A stretch of 64,000 nt of DNA from assembly GCF_004341505.2 (NCBI RefSeq), contig NZ_SLYP02000001.1:941001-1005000 (forward strand). Direction: 5' to 3'. Made by a program: the position numbers and the translations under genes. Below, piece by piece: positions 24,570 to 33,734 of the stretch. Below the pieces are notes generated by a model. The model was not told where the DNA came from. It ran no database searches and was given only the letters and a program-made list of their open reading frames with translations. Source of the DNA: Sphingomonas sp. JUb134 (GTDB lineage Bacteria > Pseudomonadota > Alphaproteobacteria > Sphingomonadales > Sphingomonadaceae). Every line of letters starts with the position of its first letter. Position 1 is the first letter of the stretch.

Positions 24570-25508
24570 ATGCCTAGCTGGAAGCTTACCCTGCCGTGCA
24601 CCCGCGCCGAGGCCGAGGCGATCGACGCCGCCGAGGACCTGGGGCTCGACTCCGCGCCCGTGCTGATGACCACCGAGGACGTCGAGGACGATGCCGAGCG
24701 CTGGCACCTGGACGCCTATTTCGAGGTCGAGCCCAATGACGCGGCGATCGCGGCGCTGCAGGCGCTGGTGCCGAGCGCGCGCGGGCGTGCGCCCGCGATC
24801 GAGCAGCTGGACGACGAGGACTGGGTGACGATGAGCCAGGCCGGGCTCGAGCCGCTCCACGTCGGCCGCTTCTATGTCCACACCGCCGCCCAGGACGCGC
24901 CGCCGCCGGAGGGCGCCCGCGTGTTCCGGATCGAGGCGGGGCGTGCGTTCGGGACCGGGCATCACGAGACCACCAGCGGGTGCCTGGCGATGCTCGACGG
25001 GCTGGCAGGCGAGCGTTTCACCGACGTGATCGACATCGGCACGGGTACGGGCCTGCTCGCCTTTGCCGCGCGCGAGCTCTGGCCCGAGGCGCGGGTGCTG
25101 GCGACCGACATCGATCCGGTCGCGGTCGATGTCACGCGCGAGAATGCCGAGGTGAACGCGGTTCCGGGGATCGACCTGGTGGTCGCGGACGGGGCGCTTG
25201 CCGATGCGATCACCGAGCGCGCGCCCTATGACCTGCTGATCGCCAACATCCTGGCGGGACCGCTGGTGTCGATGGCGCCGGAGGTGGCGGCGATCGCTGC
25301 CCCGCACGCGACGGTGGTGCTGGCGGGACTGCTCGGCCGGCAGGCGAGCGAGGTGATCGGCGCGTACTCGGCATGCGGCTGCACGCTGGAGGCGCGCGAC
25401 GATCGCGGCGACTGGACGATCCTGCGGCTGCGCGCGGGCGCGGAACGCTATGTCCCCACTGCGCCGATCGATCCGGCCGGGCGCGACGGCTGGGCGCTGG
25501 ACATCTGA
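24570..25508 (+). CDS. prmA: Ribosomal protein L11 methyltransferase
   Basis: Uses S-adenosylmethionine to trimethylate ribosomal protein L11. The 312 residues have the N-terminal substrate-recognition domain (SWKLTLPCTRAEAEAIDAAE) and a class I methyltransferase domain with DIGTGTGLLAFAARELWP, ATDIDPVAVDVTRENAEVN and the NILAGPL motif that follows the catalytic loop. GRAFGTGHHETT is the PrmA-specific linker motif. ATG 24570 follows AAGGAC. The next gene probably begins at or near its stop codon. Confidence 0.95.
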   Translation: MPSWKLTLPCTRAEAEAIDAAEDLGLDSAPVLMTTEDVEDDAERWHLDAYFEVEPNDAAIAALQALVPSARGRAPAIEQLDDEDWVTMSQAGLEPLHVGRFYVHTAAQDAPPPEGARVFRIEAGRAFGTGHHETTSGCLAMLDGLAGERFTDVIDIGTGTGLLAFAARELWPEARVLATDIDPVAVDVTRENAEVNAVPGIDLVVADGALADAITERAPYDLLIANILAGPLVSMAPEVAAIAAPHATVVLAGLLGRQASEVIGAYSACGCTLEARDDRGDWTILRLRAGAERYVPTAPIDPAGRDGWALDI

Positions 25509-26197
25509 CCGCCAGCCGGCCTCTGCTCGGCCGCACCGGGCGCGGCCTGCTGCTCCTGCTGGCAGGGGTGGGCGCGCTGGTCGTCGCCTATGGCGTCGCG
25601 GGGCTGGTCGGCGGCGCCTTTGCGCTCAACCGCGGCTGGTCGCCGCCGGAGGCGGGCGTGCGCGTCTGGGTCGAGGACAATGGCATCCACACCAGCATCA
25701 TCGTGCCGGTGGCGGCGGAGGGCGTGGACTGGCGCGACCTGGTGCAGCCGCAGGACCTGCGCGACCCGCGCTTTGCCGGGCACAGCCACCTGTCGATCGG
25801 CTGGGGGGATCGCGGCTTCTACGTCGGTACGCCGACCTGGGGTGAGCTGAATCCGAAGACGGTGCTGCGGGCGGCAGTCGGCAGCGAGGACACGGTGATG
25901 CACGTCGGCCATCTGGCCGAGCCGGTGGAGGAGGCGAGCGTCCGGTCCGTGCTGCTGCGCCCGGAGGAGTATCGCCGGCTCGCCGGCTTCATCCGCGCGA
26001 GTTTCGCAGTGGGCCCGGATGGGCGGGCGGGAAGCGTGCCGGGCTATGGGCGGTCGGACGCCTTTTACGCGGCGCACGGCCGCTACAGCGCGATCCGCAC
26101 CTGCAACAGCTGGACCGGCGAGGCGCTGCGCCATGCGGGCGTGCGCATGGGGGCGTGGACGCCGTTTTCCGCAACGGTGATGGCATGGCTGCGGTGA
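25505..26197 (+). CDS. DUF2459 / TIGR02117 family protein
   Basis: A predicted membrane-anchored periplasmic protein of unknown function. A hydrophobic segment (GLLLLLAGVGALVVAYGVAG) precedes the family signature VWVEDNGIHTSIIVPV and the later motifs GWGDRGFYVGTPTWGELNPK and RTCNSWTGEALRHAGV. The Cys in TCNSW and the His in GIHTS are in positions suggesting a cysteine-peptidase-like fold, which is inference. There is no good ATG or GTG: the only ATG upstream (25373) would overlap prmA by 136 bases, and a GTG at 25568 would cut the membrane segment. CTG 25505, overlapping the prmA stop as CTGA, is the best-placed candidate. Confidence 0.75.
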   Translation: MTASRPLLGRTGRGLLLLLAGVGALVVAYGVAGLVGGAFALNRGWSPPEAGVRVWVEDNGIHTSIIVPVAAEGVDWRDLVQPQDLRDPRFAGHSHLSIGWGDRGFYVGTPTWGELNPKTVLRAAVGSEDTVMHVGHLAEPVEEASVRSVLLRPEEYRRLAGFIRASFAVGPDGRAGSVPGYGRSDAFYAAHGRYSAIRTCNSWTGEALRHAGVRMGAWTPFSATVMAWLR

Positions 26198-26901
26198 GAC
26201 CGCCGCTGGGGCCGCCGCCGCTTCGCCACACATTGGTCGAATGGCCGCGCGCCGCCTGGGGCGTGGCGCAGCTGGCGATCGAATGGCGGGCGCTGGTGAC
26301 CAGTCCGGCCGGCGACGGCCGGCCCGTGATGGTCTTGCCCGGGCTGTTCAACTCCGATCGATCGAACCTGGTGATGGTCCGCTACCTCACCGCGCTCGGC
26401 TACCGGGCGAGCGGCTGGGGGCTGGGGCGCAACCTGGGCCGCCGGACCATCGGTGCGGAGGGCGAGCGGCTGTTCGCGCGCGTGGACGAACTGGCCGAAA
26501 AGGCAGGTGCGCCCGTCACGCTGATCGGCGTCAGCCTGGGCGGGATCATGGCGCGGCTGTCCGCGCACCGCATGCCGGGCCGGGTGCGGGAGGTGATCAC
26601 CGTCTCCTCCCCCTATGCAGGGCCCGCGCGTGCGACGCGGGTGTGGCGCGCCTATCAACGGATCACCGGCGACCGTATCGATGCGGCGGAGACGCTGGCG
26701 CTGGCGGAGCTGGTGCGAAGCCCGCTGCCGGTTCCCGCCACCGCGATCTGGAGCCGGAGCGATGGGCTGGTGAACGGGCTCGCGTGCCGGAGCGACGACT
26801 GCCGCGCGATCGAGATCCGCAGCAGCCACCTGGGCGTTCAGCTGCGGCCCGACGTGCTCCGTGTGATCGCCAGCATTCTGGCGGAGGGCGCCGATCAGTA
26901 G
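26185..26901 (+). CDS. Alpha/beta fold hydrolase
   Basis: A 238-residue predicted serine hydrolase. The nucleophile elbow GVSLGGIMARLSAHRM has the GxSxG pattern; the oxyanion segment is VMVLPGLFNSDRSN; an acidic candidate is in IWSRSDGLVNG and the catalytic His in IRSSHLGVQL. The layout resembles lipase-class and PGAP1-like proteins acting on lipids or esters. ATG 26185 overlaps the end of the DUF2459 gene by 13 bases; a GTG at 26155 is an alternative. It converges with a small lipoprotein gene, overlapping by seven bases. Confidence 0.82.
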   Translation: MAAVRPPLGPPPLRHTLVEWPRAAWGVAQLAIEWRALVTSPAGDGRPVMVLPGLFNSDRSNLVMVRYLTALGYRASGWGLGRNLGRRTIGAEGERLFARVDELAEKAGAPVTLIGVSLGGIMARLSAHRMPGRVREVITVSSPYAGPARATRVWRAYQRITGDRIDAAETLALAELVRSPLPVPATAIWSRSDGLVNGLACRSDDCRAIEIRSSHLGVQLRPDVLRVIASILAEGADQ

Positions 26902-27188
26902 GGCTGGTCGCGCTGGATGCGCTCGGCGTCCTTGCGGGCGCGCTTTTCCTCCTCGCGGGCGCGCTTTTCTTCCTTGCGGCGCTGGCGTTCTTCCTCGGCC
27001 TGCTGCTTGCGCAGCTTGCGGCCCGCGTTGCGATCGGCCTCGTCCTGGCTGGTGGTGGTCCAGTCGACCACTTGCGACCCCGCGCGCACCGGCGCGGTGG
27101 CGACATCCCAGGCGGTCTTGGCGACGCAGCCGCCGGCCAGCAGCGGCACCAGGGCCAGGGGAAGGATCAGGCGCGGGGACAAACGCAT
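26895..27188 (-). CDS. Small lipoprotein with a charged C-terminal helix
   Basis: 97 residues; no named family recognised. The N-terminus is a lipoprotein signal with lipobox LAGGC (Cys at about residue 22). After VAKTAWDVATAPVRAGSQVV comes a long, highly charged, probably helical tail rich in Glu, Arg and Lys (about residues 55-95). The start at 27188 was chosen because it places the signal at the very N-terminus. It is probably an envelope protein with a rod-like or coiled-coil tail. Confidence 0.75.
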   Translation of the reverse strand: MRLSPRLILPLALVPLLAGGCVAKTAWDVATAPVRAGSQVVDWTTTSQDEADRNAGRKLRKQQAEEERQRRKEEKRAREEEKRARKDAERIQRDQPY

Positions 27189-27274
27189 GGGAACAGCTCC
27201 TCGTGGGGCCGCGGCGCGGCGAGGCGACCCTAGCAGCATAACGCCCGGGTGGCAGGGGCGATGCGGCGGATGGA

Positions 27275-28003
27275 TCAGGCGGCCGCGCGCGCCTTTGCGA
27301 CTGCCGCGGAAAGCCCTTCATAGCCGACCGCGCCGCTCAGCATCTGGTCGCCGACCACCCAGGTGGGCGTGCCGGTGACGCCGAGTTGCCCCGCCTGCTG
27401 CAGGTTGCGGGCGATCTCCTGCGCGATCGCCGGCGAGGCGATGGCGGCGCGCGCGCGTGCGACATCGAGCCCGGCCTTGGCCGCGGCGCGCGCGATCGCA
27501 TCCTCGCCGAGATCCTGCTCGGCATAGAGCGCGGCGTGGAAGGGGCGGAACTTGCCCTGTTCGGCGGCGGCGAGCGCCCATTCGGCGGCGGTGCGGCTGC
27601 CGGGGCTCAGGATCGGCAGCTCGCGATAGACGACGCGGACCTTGGGATCGTCCGCGAGGAGCTTTTCGATGGCCGGCAGGCTCGCGCGGCAATAGCCGCA
27701 GGCATAGTCCATATAGGCGACCAGCGTGACGTCGCCCTGCGGGTTGCCGGCCCAGGCGCCGGCGAACGGGGTCTCGATGCCGCTGCGGTTGGCGGCGACG
27801 GCCTTGCCGACCTCGCGCTCCTGGAGCTTCTGCATCGCTTCCGGCAGGATTTCGGGATGCGAGAGCACATAGTCGCGGACGATCGCCTCGGTACGGGCGC
27901 GGTCGCTGCCGGGAAGGAGCGGCTGCAGCAGGGCGAAGGCGGCGGCGCCCAGCAGCGCGGCGAGCAGCAGCGCGCCGAAGGCGAGGATAGGATTACGCGG
28001 CAT
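27275..28003 (-). CDS. DsbA family thiol:disulfide oxidoreductase, periplasmic
   Basis: A 242-residue thioredoxin-fold protein with an N-terminal membrane/signal segment (ILAFGALLLAALLGAAAFAL), an N-terminal helical region (RDYVLSHPEILPEAMQKLQE, as in the Com1/ScsC group) and the active site in MDYACGYCRASLPAIEKL. The cis-proline is in VTGTPTWVVGDQ. It should form or isomerise disulfides in the periplasm. It lies eight bases after an M48 protease gene, and its AAGGA ribosome site overlaps that gene's stop, so the two form an envelope protein-quality pair. Confidence 0.9.
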   Translation of the reverse strand: MPRNPILAFGALLLAALLGAAAFALLQPLLPGSDRARTEAIVRDYVLSHPEILPEAMQKLQEREVGKAVAANRSGIETPFAGAWAGNPQGDVTLVAYMDYACGYCRASLPAIEKLLADDPKVRVVYRELPILSPGSRTAAEWALAAAEQGKFRPFHAALYAEQDLGEDAIARAAAKAGLDVARARAAIASPAIAQEIARNLQQAGQLGVTGTPTWVVGDQMLSGAVGYEGLSAAVAKARAAA

Positions 28004-28011
28004 CGGGGTCC

Positions 28012-29373
28012 TTATTGCGCGGAAAGGCGCCGGCGGTTGTGCTTGCGCTCGTCGAGTTCGTTCTGCGCGATCATCTGGATGTCCTGGGCGCGGAGCCGCT
28101 CGGAGCTTCCCTCGGGCAGGCCCGCGACCGCCGCGCGGGCGCTGGCGAGCGCCATCTGCGGCTCCCCGATCAGGCTCGCCCGCTCTGCCATCGCAAGCGC
28201 CACGCGCGGCTGATCGCCCTTGCGCTCGTAGATGGTGGCAAGCTGGGTCCAGGCGAACGGGTTTTCGCGATCCCGGCCGACCGCCTGGCGCAGCACCTTC
28301 TCGGCCTCCGCCAGGTGGGCGGGATCCTCGGTGGCGATCAGCGCGTGGCCGAAGGTGGCGGCGATCAGCGGTTGCGCATTGGTGCGCTGGGTGGCTTCGC
28401 GCAGCGGCGCGAGCGCGTCGGCGGGACGGCCGGACTCCAGGAGGATCTGGCCCTGGAGCTCCAGAAAATAGGGGTCGTGGGGCTTGGCCTTGACCAGGGC
28501 GGCGGTCTCCTGCTGCGCCTGATCGGGATAGCCCGTCAGATGATAGGCATAGGCGCGGGCGTAATGGGCCGGGATGCTGTTGTCGCTCGCCGGATAGCGC
28601 CGCAGCGTTTCCTTGGGATCGTTGACGTAGCCGCGCAGCTTCGCCTGGACGCGCAGGAAGCGTTCCTGGAGCGCGGGATCGGTCGGCTTGCCCCAGGCGG
28701 GCTGCGCCTGAAGATCTGCGGTCAGCGCACTGATGCGCTCGCCGCTCAAGGGATGGGTGCGGTTGTAGCTGTTCTCCTGCGGGATCGCGAGGCGGTACTC
28801 CATGTTCTGGAGCTTCTTGAAGAAGGACAGCATGCCCGCGCCATTGACCCCGGCCGCGCCGAGATAGCGTGCGCCGGCGGCGTCCGCCGAGGTTTCCTGC
28901 GTGCGGCTGAAGGCGAGATAATTGCCGAGCGCGGCCTGCTGGCCGGCGGCGAGGATGCCGGCTCCAGCCGAGCCCGCGCCCGCGGCCACGGCGGCGACGC
29001 CGAGCAGCAGGCTGAGGATCGAAATGCTCGTGGCAGGGCCGGCCCCGCGGCCGGCGAGCGCGACATGGCCGCCGACGATGTGGCCGACCTCGTGCGCGAC
29101 GACGCCCTGCACTTCGTTGATGTTGTCGGCTTCGTCGATGAGGCCGGAGTGCAGATAGACCGCCTGGCCGCCCGCTACGAAGGCGTTGACGCTGGGATCG
29201 TTGAGCAAGACGACGGTGAAGTTCTTCGGGTCGAGCCCGGCGGCGACGGCGATCGGCCGCGCCATGTCGGCGAGCAGCGACTCGGTTTCCGCATCGCGCA
29301 GGATCGACTGGGCGGCGGCCGGCTGCGCGCAGACGAGGAGCGCGGTGGCGAGGCCTGCGAGGATGCGCTTCAT
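28012..29373 (-). CDS. M48 family metalloprotease with TPR region (BepA-like)
   Basis: A 453-residue periplasmic zinc protease. A signal peptide (ILAGLATALLVCAQPAAAQ) leads into the M48 domain with HEVGHIVGGH and the downstream third-ligand Glu in TSADAAGARYLGAAG. The C-terminal half (from about residue 240) is TPR-like helical repeats. This architecture matches BepA/YfgC, which maintains outer-membrane protein assembly and LptD maturation. ATG 29373 follows AAGGAC. The downstream DsbA-type gene is consistent with a role in disulfide-containing outer-membrane proteins; this link is inference. Confidence 0.92.
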   Translation of the reverse strand: MKRILAGLATALLVCAQPAAAQSILRDAETESLLADMARPIAVAAGLDPKNFTVVLLNDPSVNAFVAGGQAVYLHSGLIDEADNINEVQGVVAHEVGHIVGGHVALAGRGAGPATSISILSLLLGVAAVAAGAGSAGAGILAAGQQAALGNYLAFSRTQETSADAAGARYLGAAGVNGAGMLSFFKKLQNMEYRLAIPQENSYNRTHPLSGERISALTADLQAQPAWGKPTDPALQERFLRVQAKLRGYVNDPKETLRRYPASDNSIPAHYARAYAYHLTGYPDQAQQETAALVKAKPHDPYFLELQGQILLESGRPADALAPLREATQRTNAQPLIAATFGHALIATEDPAHLAEAEKVLRQAVGRDRENPFAWTQLATIYERKGDQPRVALAMAERASLIGEPQMALASARAAVAGLPEGSSERLRAQDIQMIAQNELDERKHNRRRLSAQ

Positions 29374-29460
29374 GGCAGTCCTTATCGGCAATGCCGGCGC
29401 TAGGTTCAATGCCGGCAACGCGCTGCTGGCGATGTGCGGATGAACCGATGGTGAAGCGAG

Positions 29461-29488
29461 CCCCTCCCGCCCGGGCAGGCGGGAGGGG
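29461..29488 (-). terminator. Hairpin downstream of rne
   Basis: Perfect 11-bp inverted repeat CCCCTCCCGCC (29461-29471) with GGCGGGAGGGG (29478-29488), six-base loop, ten bases after the rne stop. There is no T-run, so it may act as a 3' end stabiliser or an imperfect terminator. Confidence 0.5.
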
Positions 29489-29497
29489 TCACGTGGC

Positions 29498-32287
29498 TTA
29501 TGCGCCGAAGGTACGCTGCCACCAGCCGCGGCGCGGCGTGGCGCCCTCGGTCGCCTCGGACGACGCGTCGCCCTGGGCGGTGTCGGCGTCCGTGTCCGCC
29601 GGTGCTGCTTCCGGCTGCGCGGCAGGTTCGAGCGCGGCCTCGGCTGCAGGCGCTGCCGCTTCCGGTGCCGCCTCGGCTGCCGGCTCTGCCTTGCGGCGAC
29701 GGGTGCGCTTGGGCTTTGCCGGTGCTTCCTCGGCCGGAGCCGGGGTGGCGGCCTCGACCGGTGCCGGGGCCTCAGCCTCGACGGCAGGCTCCGCTGCCTT
29801 GCGGCGGCGGGTGCGCTTGGGCTTGGGCGCTTCCTCGGCGGCGGGAGCCTCGGCCTCGGGAGCGGGAGCCTCGACGGCCGGGGCGGGAGCCGCCTCGACC
29901 GCTGCCGCCTCGGCAGGGCGTGCCGACGGACGGCGACGCGTGCGCTTGGGCTTGGCAGGTGCCTCTTCCGCAACCGGTGCCGGAGCCTCGGCGACTGGCT
30001 CGGCGGGGGCTTCGGCCGGAGCCGGTTCCGCCGCGGCCTCTACCGGCGCTTCCTCGGCAGGCGCGCCGGTCTCGACCGGAGCCTCGTCCTGCGCGGTCTC
30101 GGTTTCGCCCGCTGCCGCCGGTGCATCGCTGCGGCGGCCGCCACGGCGGCCACGGCGACGACGGCGACGGCCTTCGCCACCGGCTTCGCTCTCGCCTGCG
30201 GGAGCTGCCTCGGCTTCGTCGAGTGCCTCGACCTCGACGACCTCGGTTTCCTCGTCGGCGTCCGCGGCGTCGGCACCGGCGTCCTCGGCCTCGCCGCTGT
30301 CGCCTTCCTCGCGGTTGCGACCGCGGCGACCGCGACGGCGACGGCGGCGCTTGCGGCCTTCGCCTTCGTCCTCGTCGCGGCGACGCTGCGGCTGTTCCTC
30401 GCGCGCCTCAGTCGCCTCCTCGGCTTCGTCGAGCTCCTCCTCGTCCTCGATCTCGTCGAGGAACTCGTCCTCGGGCAGCTCGAGCAGGGGCGCGATCTTG
30501 GGCGGATAGGCCGGGGGCGGGCCGGCGGCCTCGACCGTCATGCGCGCACCTTCGAGCGTGCCGTCCGCCGCGACCTCGACGCTCACGCCGTAGCGATCCT
30601 CGATCTCGGCGATGTCGGCGCGCTTCTTGTTGAGGACGTAGAAGGCCGCTTCCTGGCTGCAGCGCAGCAGCAGTTCGGAGCCGCGGCCGCGGGCGGCCTC
30701 GTCCTCGATCATCCGCAGTGCCGACAGGCCGGCGGACGACGCGGTGCGGACCAGGCCCGAGCCTTCGCAATGCGGGCAGGTGCGGGTCGACGCCTCAAGC
30801 ACGCCGGTGCGCAGGCGCTGGCGGCTCATTTCCATCAGGCCGAAGGCGGAGATGCGGCCGACCTGGATGCGGGCGCGGTCGTTCTTGAGCGCCTCCTTCA
30901 TCGCCTTCTCGACCTTCCGGACGTTGGACCCGTGGTCCATGTCGATGAAGTCGATGACGACGAGGCCGGCCATGTCGCGCAGGCGCAGCTGGCGGGCGAT
31001 TTCCTGTGCCGCTTCCAGGTTGGTGGCGGTCGCGGTCTGCTCGATGTTGTGCTCGCGCGTCGACCGGCCGGAGTTGATGTCGATCGAGACCAGCGCCTCG
31101 GTCGGGTTGATGACCAGGTAGCCGCCCGACTTCAGCTGGACGACAGGGTTGTACATGGCCGCCAGCTGATCCTCGACCCCTGCGCGCTGGAACAGCGGCA
31201 CCGCGTCGGCGTACTGCTTCACCTTGCGCGCGTGGCTGGGCATCAGAAGCTTCATGAACTCGCGGGCCTGGCGATAGCCGTCCTCGCCCTCGACGATCAC
31301 TTCCTCGATGTCGCGGTTGTAGATGTCGCGGATCGCGCGCTTCAGCAGATCGCTGTCGCCATAGACCAGCGCGGGCGCGGTCGAGTGCAGCGTCTGTTCG
31401 CGGATGCCGTCCCACACGCGGGCGAGATAGTCGAAGTCGCGCTTGATCTCGGTCTTGGTGCGCTGGAGCCCGGCGGTGCGCACGATGCACCCCATCGAGG
31501 GCGGCAGCTGCAGCTCCGACATGATCGACTTCAGCCGCTTGCGGTCCGACGACGAGCTGATCTTGCGGCTGATGCCACCGCCGTGCGCGGTGTTGGGCAT
31601 GAGCACGCAATAACGGCCGGCGAGCGACAGATAGGTGGTGAGGGCGGCGCCCTTGTTGCCGCGCTCTTCCTTGACGACCTGGACCAGCAGCACCTGGCGG
31701 CGGCGGATCACGTCCTGGATCTTGTAGCGGCGGCGCAGGTTCATGCGGCGCTGGCGCAGCGCGTCCACGGCGGCATCGTCGCCACCGCCGCGGCGCTTGC
31801 GCTTGCGGCTGGAGGGCGCAGGCGCGCCTTCCTCGTCGCCGGCATCTTCGCCCGCGTCGTCGTCGTGCTCGTCCTCGTCGTGCTCCAGCACGTCGACGTC
31901 GCCGTCCGCGTCCAGCGCGATCGCGTCTTCGTCGTCGTAGCCTTCCTCGTCCTCGTCCTCGTCGTCCTCACGGGCGCGCAGGGCGGCTTCCTCGGCGGCG
32001 TGCTCCGCCTCCTCGCGCAGCAGCGCCTCGCGATCCTCCTTGGGGATCTGGTAATAGTCGGGGTGGATTTCGGAAAAGGCCAGGAAGCCGTGGCGGTTGC
32101 CGCCGTACTCGACGAACGCGGCCTGGAGCGACGGCTCGACGCGCGTCACCTTGGCGAGATAGATATTGCCCTTGAGCTGCTTGCGCTCAGCGGATTCGAA
32201 GTCGAACTCCTCGATCCGGTTCCCTTTGACGACAGCCACGCGGGTTTCCTCCCGGTGGCGTGCGTCGATCAGCATACGCGTGGTCAT
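29498..32287 (-). CDS. rne: Ribonuclease E
   Basis: The essential endoribonuclease of RNA decay and rRNA processing, and scaffold of the degradosome. At 929 residues it has a catalytic half (S1 domain near residues 40-130, with an acidic and basic insertion as in other alphaproteobacteria; DNase-I-like part with VVIDFIDMDHGSNVRKVE; zinc link in TCPHCEGSGLVR) and a disordered C-terminal third rich in Ala, Pro and Glu. That tail holds three repeats of the basic motif KPKRTRRR and two Arg-rich patches (RKRRRRRRGRRGRN and RRRRRRGRRGGRR), probable RNA-binding sites. The start MTTRMLIDARHREETRV follows GGAG eight bases upstream. Confidence 0.95.
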   Translation of the reverse strand: MTTRMLIDARHREETRVAVVKGNRIEEFDFESAERKQLKGNIYLAKVTRVEPSLQAAFVEYGGNRHGFLAFSEIHPDYYQIPKEDREALLREEAEHAAEEAALRAREDDEDEDEEGYDDEDAIALDADGDVDVLEHDEDEHDDDAGEDAGDEEGAPAPSSRKRKRRGGGDDAAVDALRQRRMNLRRRYKIQDVIRRRQVLLVQVVKEERGNKGAALTTYLSLAGRYCVLMPNTAHGGGISRKISSSSDRKRLKSIMSELQLPPSMGCIVRTAGLQRTKTEIKRDFDYLARVWDGIREQTLHSTAPALVYGDSDLLKRAIRDIYNRDIEEVIVEGEDGYRQAREFMKLLMPSHARKVKQYADAVPLFQRAGVEDQLAAMYNPVVQLKSGGYLVINPTEALVSIDINSGRSTREHNIEQTATATNLEAAQEIARQLRLRDMAGLVVIDFIDMDHGSNVRKVEKAMKEALKNDRARIQVGRISAFGLMEMSRQRLRTGVLEASTRTCPHCEGSGLVRTASSAGLSALRMIEDEAARGRGSELLLRCSQEAAFYVLNKKRADIAEIEDRYGVSVEVAADGTLEGARMTVEAAGPPPAYPPKIAPLLELPEDEFLDEIEDEEELDEAEEATEAREEQPQRRRDEDEGEGRKRRRRRRGRRGRNREEGDSGEAEDAGADAADADEETEVVEVEALDEAEAAPAGESEAGGEGRRRRRRGRRGGRRSDAPAAAGETETAQDEAPVETGAPAEEAPVEAAAEPAPAEAPAEPVAEAPAPVAEEAPAKPKRTRRRPSARPAEAAAVEAAPAPAVEAPAPEAEAPAAEEAPKPKRTRRRKAAEPAVEAEAPAPVEAATPAPAEEAPAKPKRTRRRKAEPAAEAAPEAAAPAAEAALEPAAQPEAAPADTDADTAQGDASSEATEGATPRRGWWQRTFGA

Positions 32288-32765
32288 TGAAAAGTCTCCG
32301 GGCGCGGCGGGCGGCCTGTGGCCGGCGCGGCGCGCCATGGGCGGCGCTGCCGGGCGGATCGGGATCCGCGGCGGCGCTGCATGGGTCGATGAATGCCTCT
32401 GCCGCACGGGCATGGCCGGACCGGTGGTCCGGGCCAAACGTCACCGACCAGCGTCCGCCTGTCGCGGTGCTGCTGGAACGGGACGGAACATGCCTCATGC
32501 GAGCGTCAACCTGGTTTCCCCGCTGGTCGGCGCAGATGCGGCGGGCGGGTGTGAGAGCGCCGGCCGTCCAGCGGACGACAAACGGCGTATCCGTTGCGTA
32601 GCATTGCCGTTGCGATGCGGCAACAGCGCGCTACGGCACCTGACGGCCGCACGTGGCTTGCATCGGCAGACAGGCTTAGGAAGACTTTAACCCGATGCTT
32701 TCACCATCGCTCGGGCAAAGGGGGTGCGCCCCCGGCAAGACTGCACGCGGACAACGAGTAGGCTT
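32288..32765. other. 478-base divergent region between rne and the amidase gene, possible rne leader
   Basis: No gene seen. Read toward rne it holds a GC-rich bulged hairpin at 32414-32435 (GGCCGGACC with GGTCCGGGCC, loop GGT). In E. coli a long rne leader with hairpins mediates autoregulation; a comparable role here is inference. Near the amidase start there is a small GGGGG/CCCCC hairpin (about 32720-32733). No promoter could be placed with confidence. Confidence 0.45.
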
Positions 32766-33653
32766 ATGATTTCACGCTGGGCCGGGTTCGGACCCACCCT
32801 TCGCACCGCTGGGCTCTGCGCCGCCGCGCTGGCGATGCTGGCGTCGCCACTGGCCGCGACCGCAGCGCCGCCGCCGGGAGGCGATGCGGCCCGGGCGCGG
32901 ATGACCGTGCCCGCCGCCCGCAAGGCCGGGCGCCTGCCGCGCATCGAGGGCGTGGCGGGGCGGCCGCTGGTGGTGATCGATGCGGGCCATGGCGGGCATG
33001 ATCCCGGCGCGCTGGCGTCCTGGGACGGGGGCCTGCGCGAAAAGGACCTGACGCTCAAGCTCGCGCGCGAAATGCGCGACCGGCTGCTGGCCTCCGGCCG
33101 GGTGCGCGTGGCGCTGACCCGCGACCGCGACGAGTTCCTGATCCTGCAGGAGCGATTCGGCATCGCCCGCCGGTTGGGCGCGGACCTGTTCATTTCGGTG
33201 CATTGCGACAGTGCGGAGAACCAGGGCGCATCGGGGGCGTCGATCTACACGCTGTCCGAAGTCGCGTCCGATCGCGAGGCGGCACGCCTGGCGGCGCGCG
33301 AGAACAAGGCGGACATTCTCGCGGGCGTCGACCTGGCGGATGCCTCGGCCGACATTTCGTCGATCCTGATCGATCTCACCCAGCGCGAGACCATGAACGC
33401 CTCGGCCGGGTTCGCCCGTCTTCTCGGCCGTGAGGCGAAGCCGCTGGTGCCGCTGAAGCCCAACTACCATCGCATGGCATCGCTGATGGTGCTGAAGGCA
33501 CCGGACATGCCGTCGATCCTGTTCGAGACGGGATACATCTCCAACGAAGACGACGCCAAGCGGCTGAATTCGGACTCGGGCAGGCGCGCCCTTGCCGAGA
33601 GCGTGCGCCGTGCGGTGGAGGTGCATTTCGCGCGCCGGCTCGCCGCGCGCTGA
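32766..33653 (+). CDS. N-acetylmuramoyl-L-alanine amidase (Amidase_3)
   Basis: Cleaves the amide bond between MurNAc and the stem peptide, used in septum splitting. The 295-residue protein has an N-terminal signal (LCAAALAMLASPLAATAA) and a single amidase_3 domain: zinc ligand and start in VVIDAGHGGHDPGALAS, Glu-containing REKDLTLKLAREMRD, second zinc His in FISVHCDSAENQGASG, and the terminal catalytic Glu in SILFETGYISNEDDAK. No AMIN domain is present, so it resembles a short AmiA/AmiC form. A PBP1A gene follows 81 bases downstream and is probably co-transcribed. Confidence 0.93.
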   Translation: MISRWAGFGPTLRTAGLCAAALAMLASPLAATAAPPPGGDAARARMTVPAARKAGRLPRIEGVAGRPLVVIDAGHGGHDPGALASWDGGLREKDLTLKLAREMRDRLLASGRVRVALTRDRDEFLILQERFGIARRLGADLFISVHCDSAENQGASGASIYTLSEVASDREAARLAARENKADILAGVDLADASADISSILIDLTQRETMNASAGFARLLGREAKPLVPLKPNYHRMASLMVLKAPDMPSILFETGYISNEDDAKRLNSDSGRRALAESVRRAVEVHFARRLAAR

Positions 33654-33734
33654 CGCCCGGGTGGGACGGGTCGACCGTCGCCCCGCGGCCAAGCTGCTGG
33701 CACGGCGGTCCAAACCTGCTACATCGCGCGGCCG

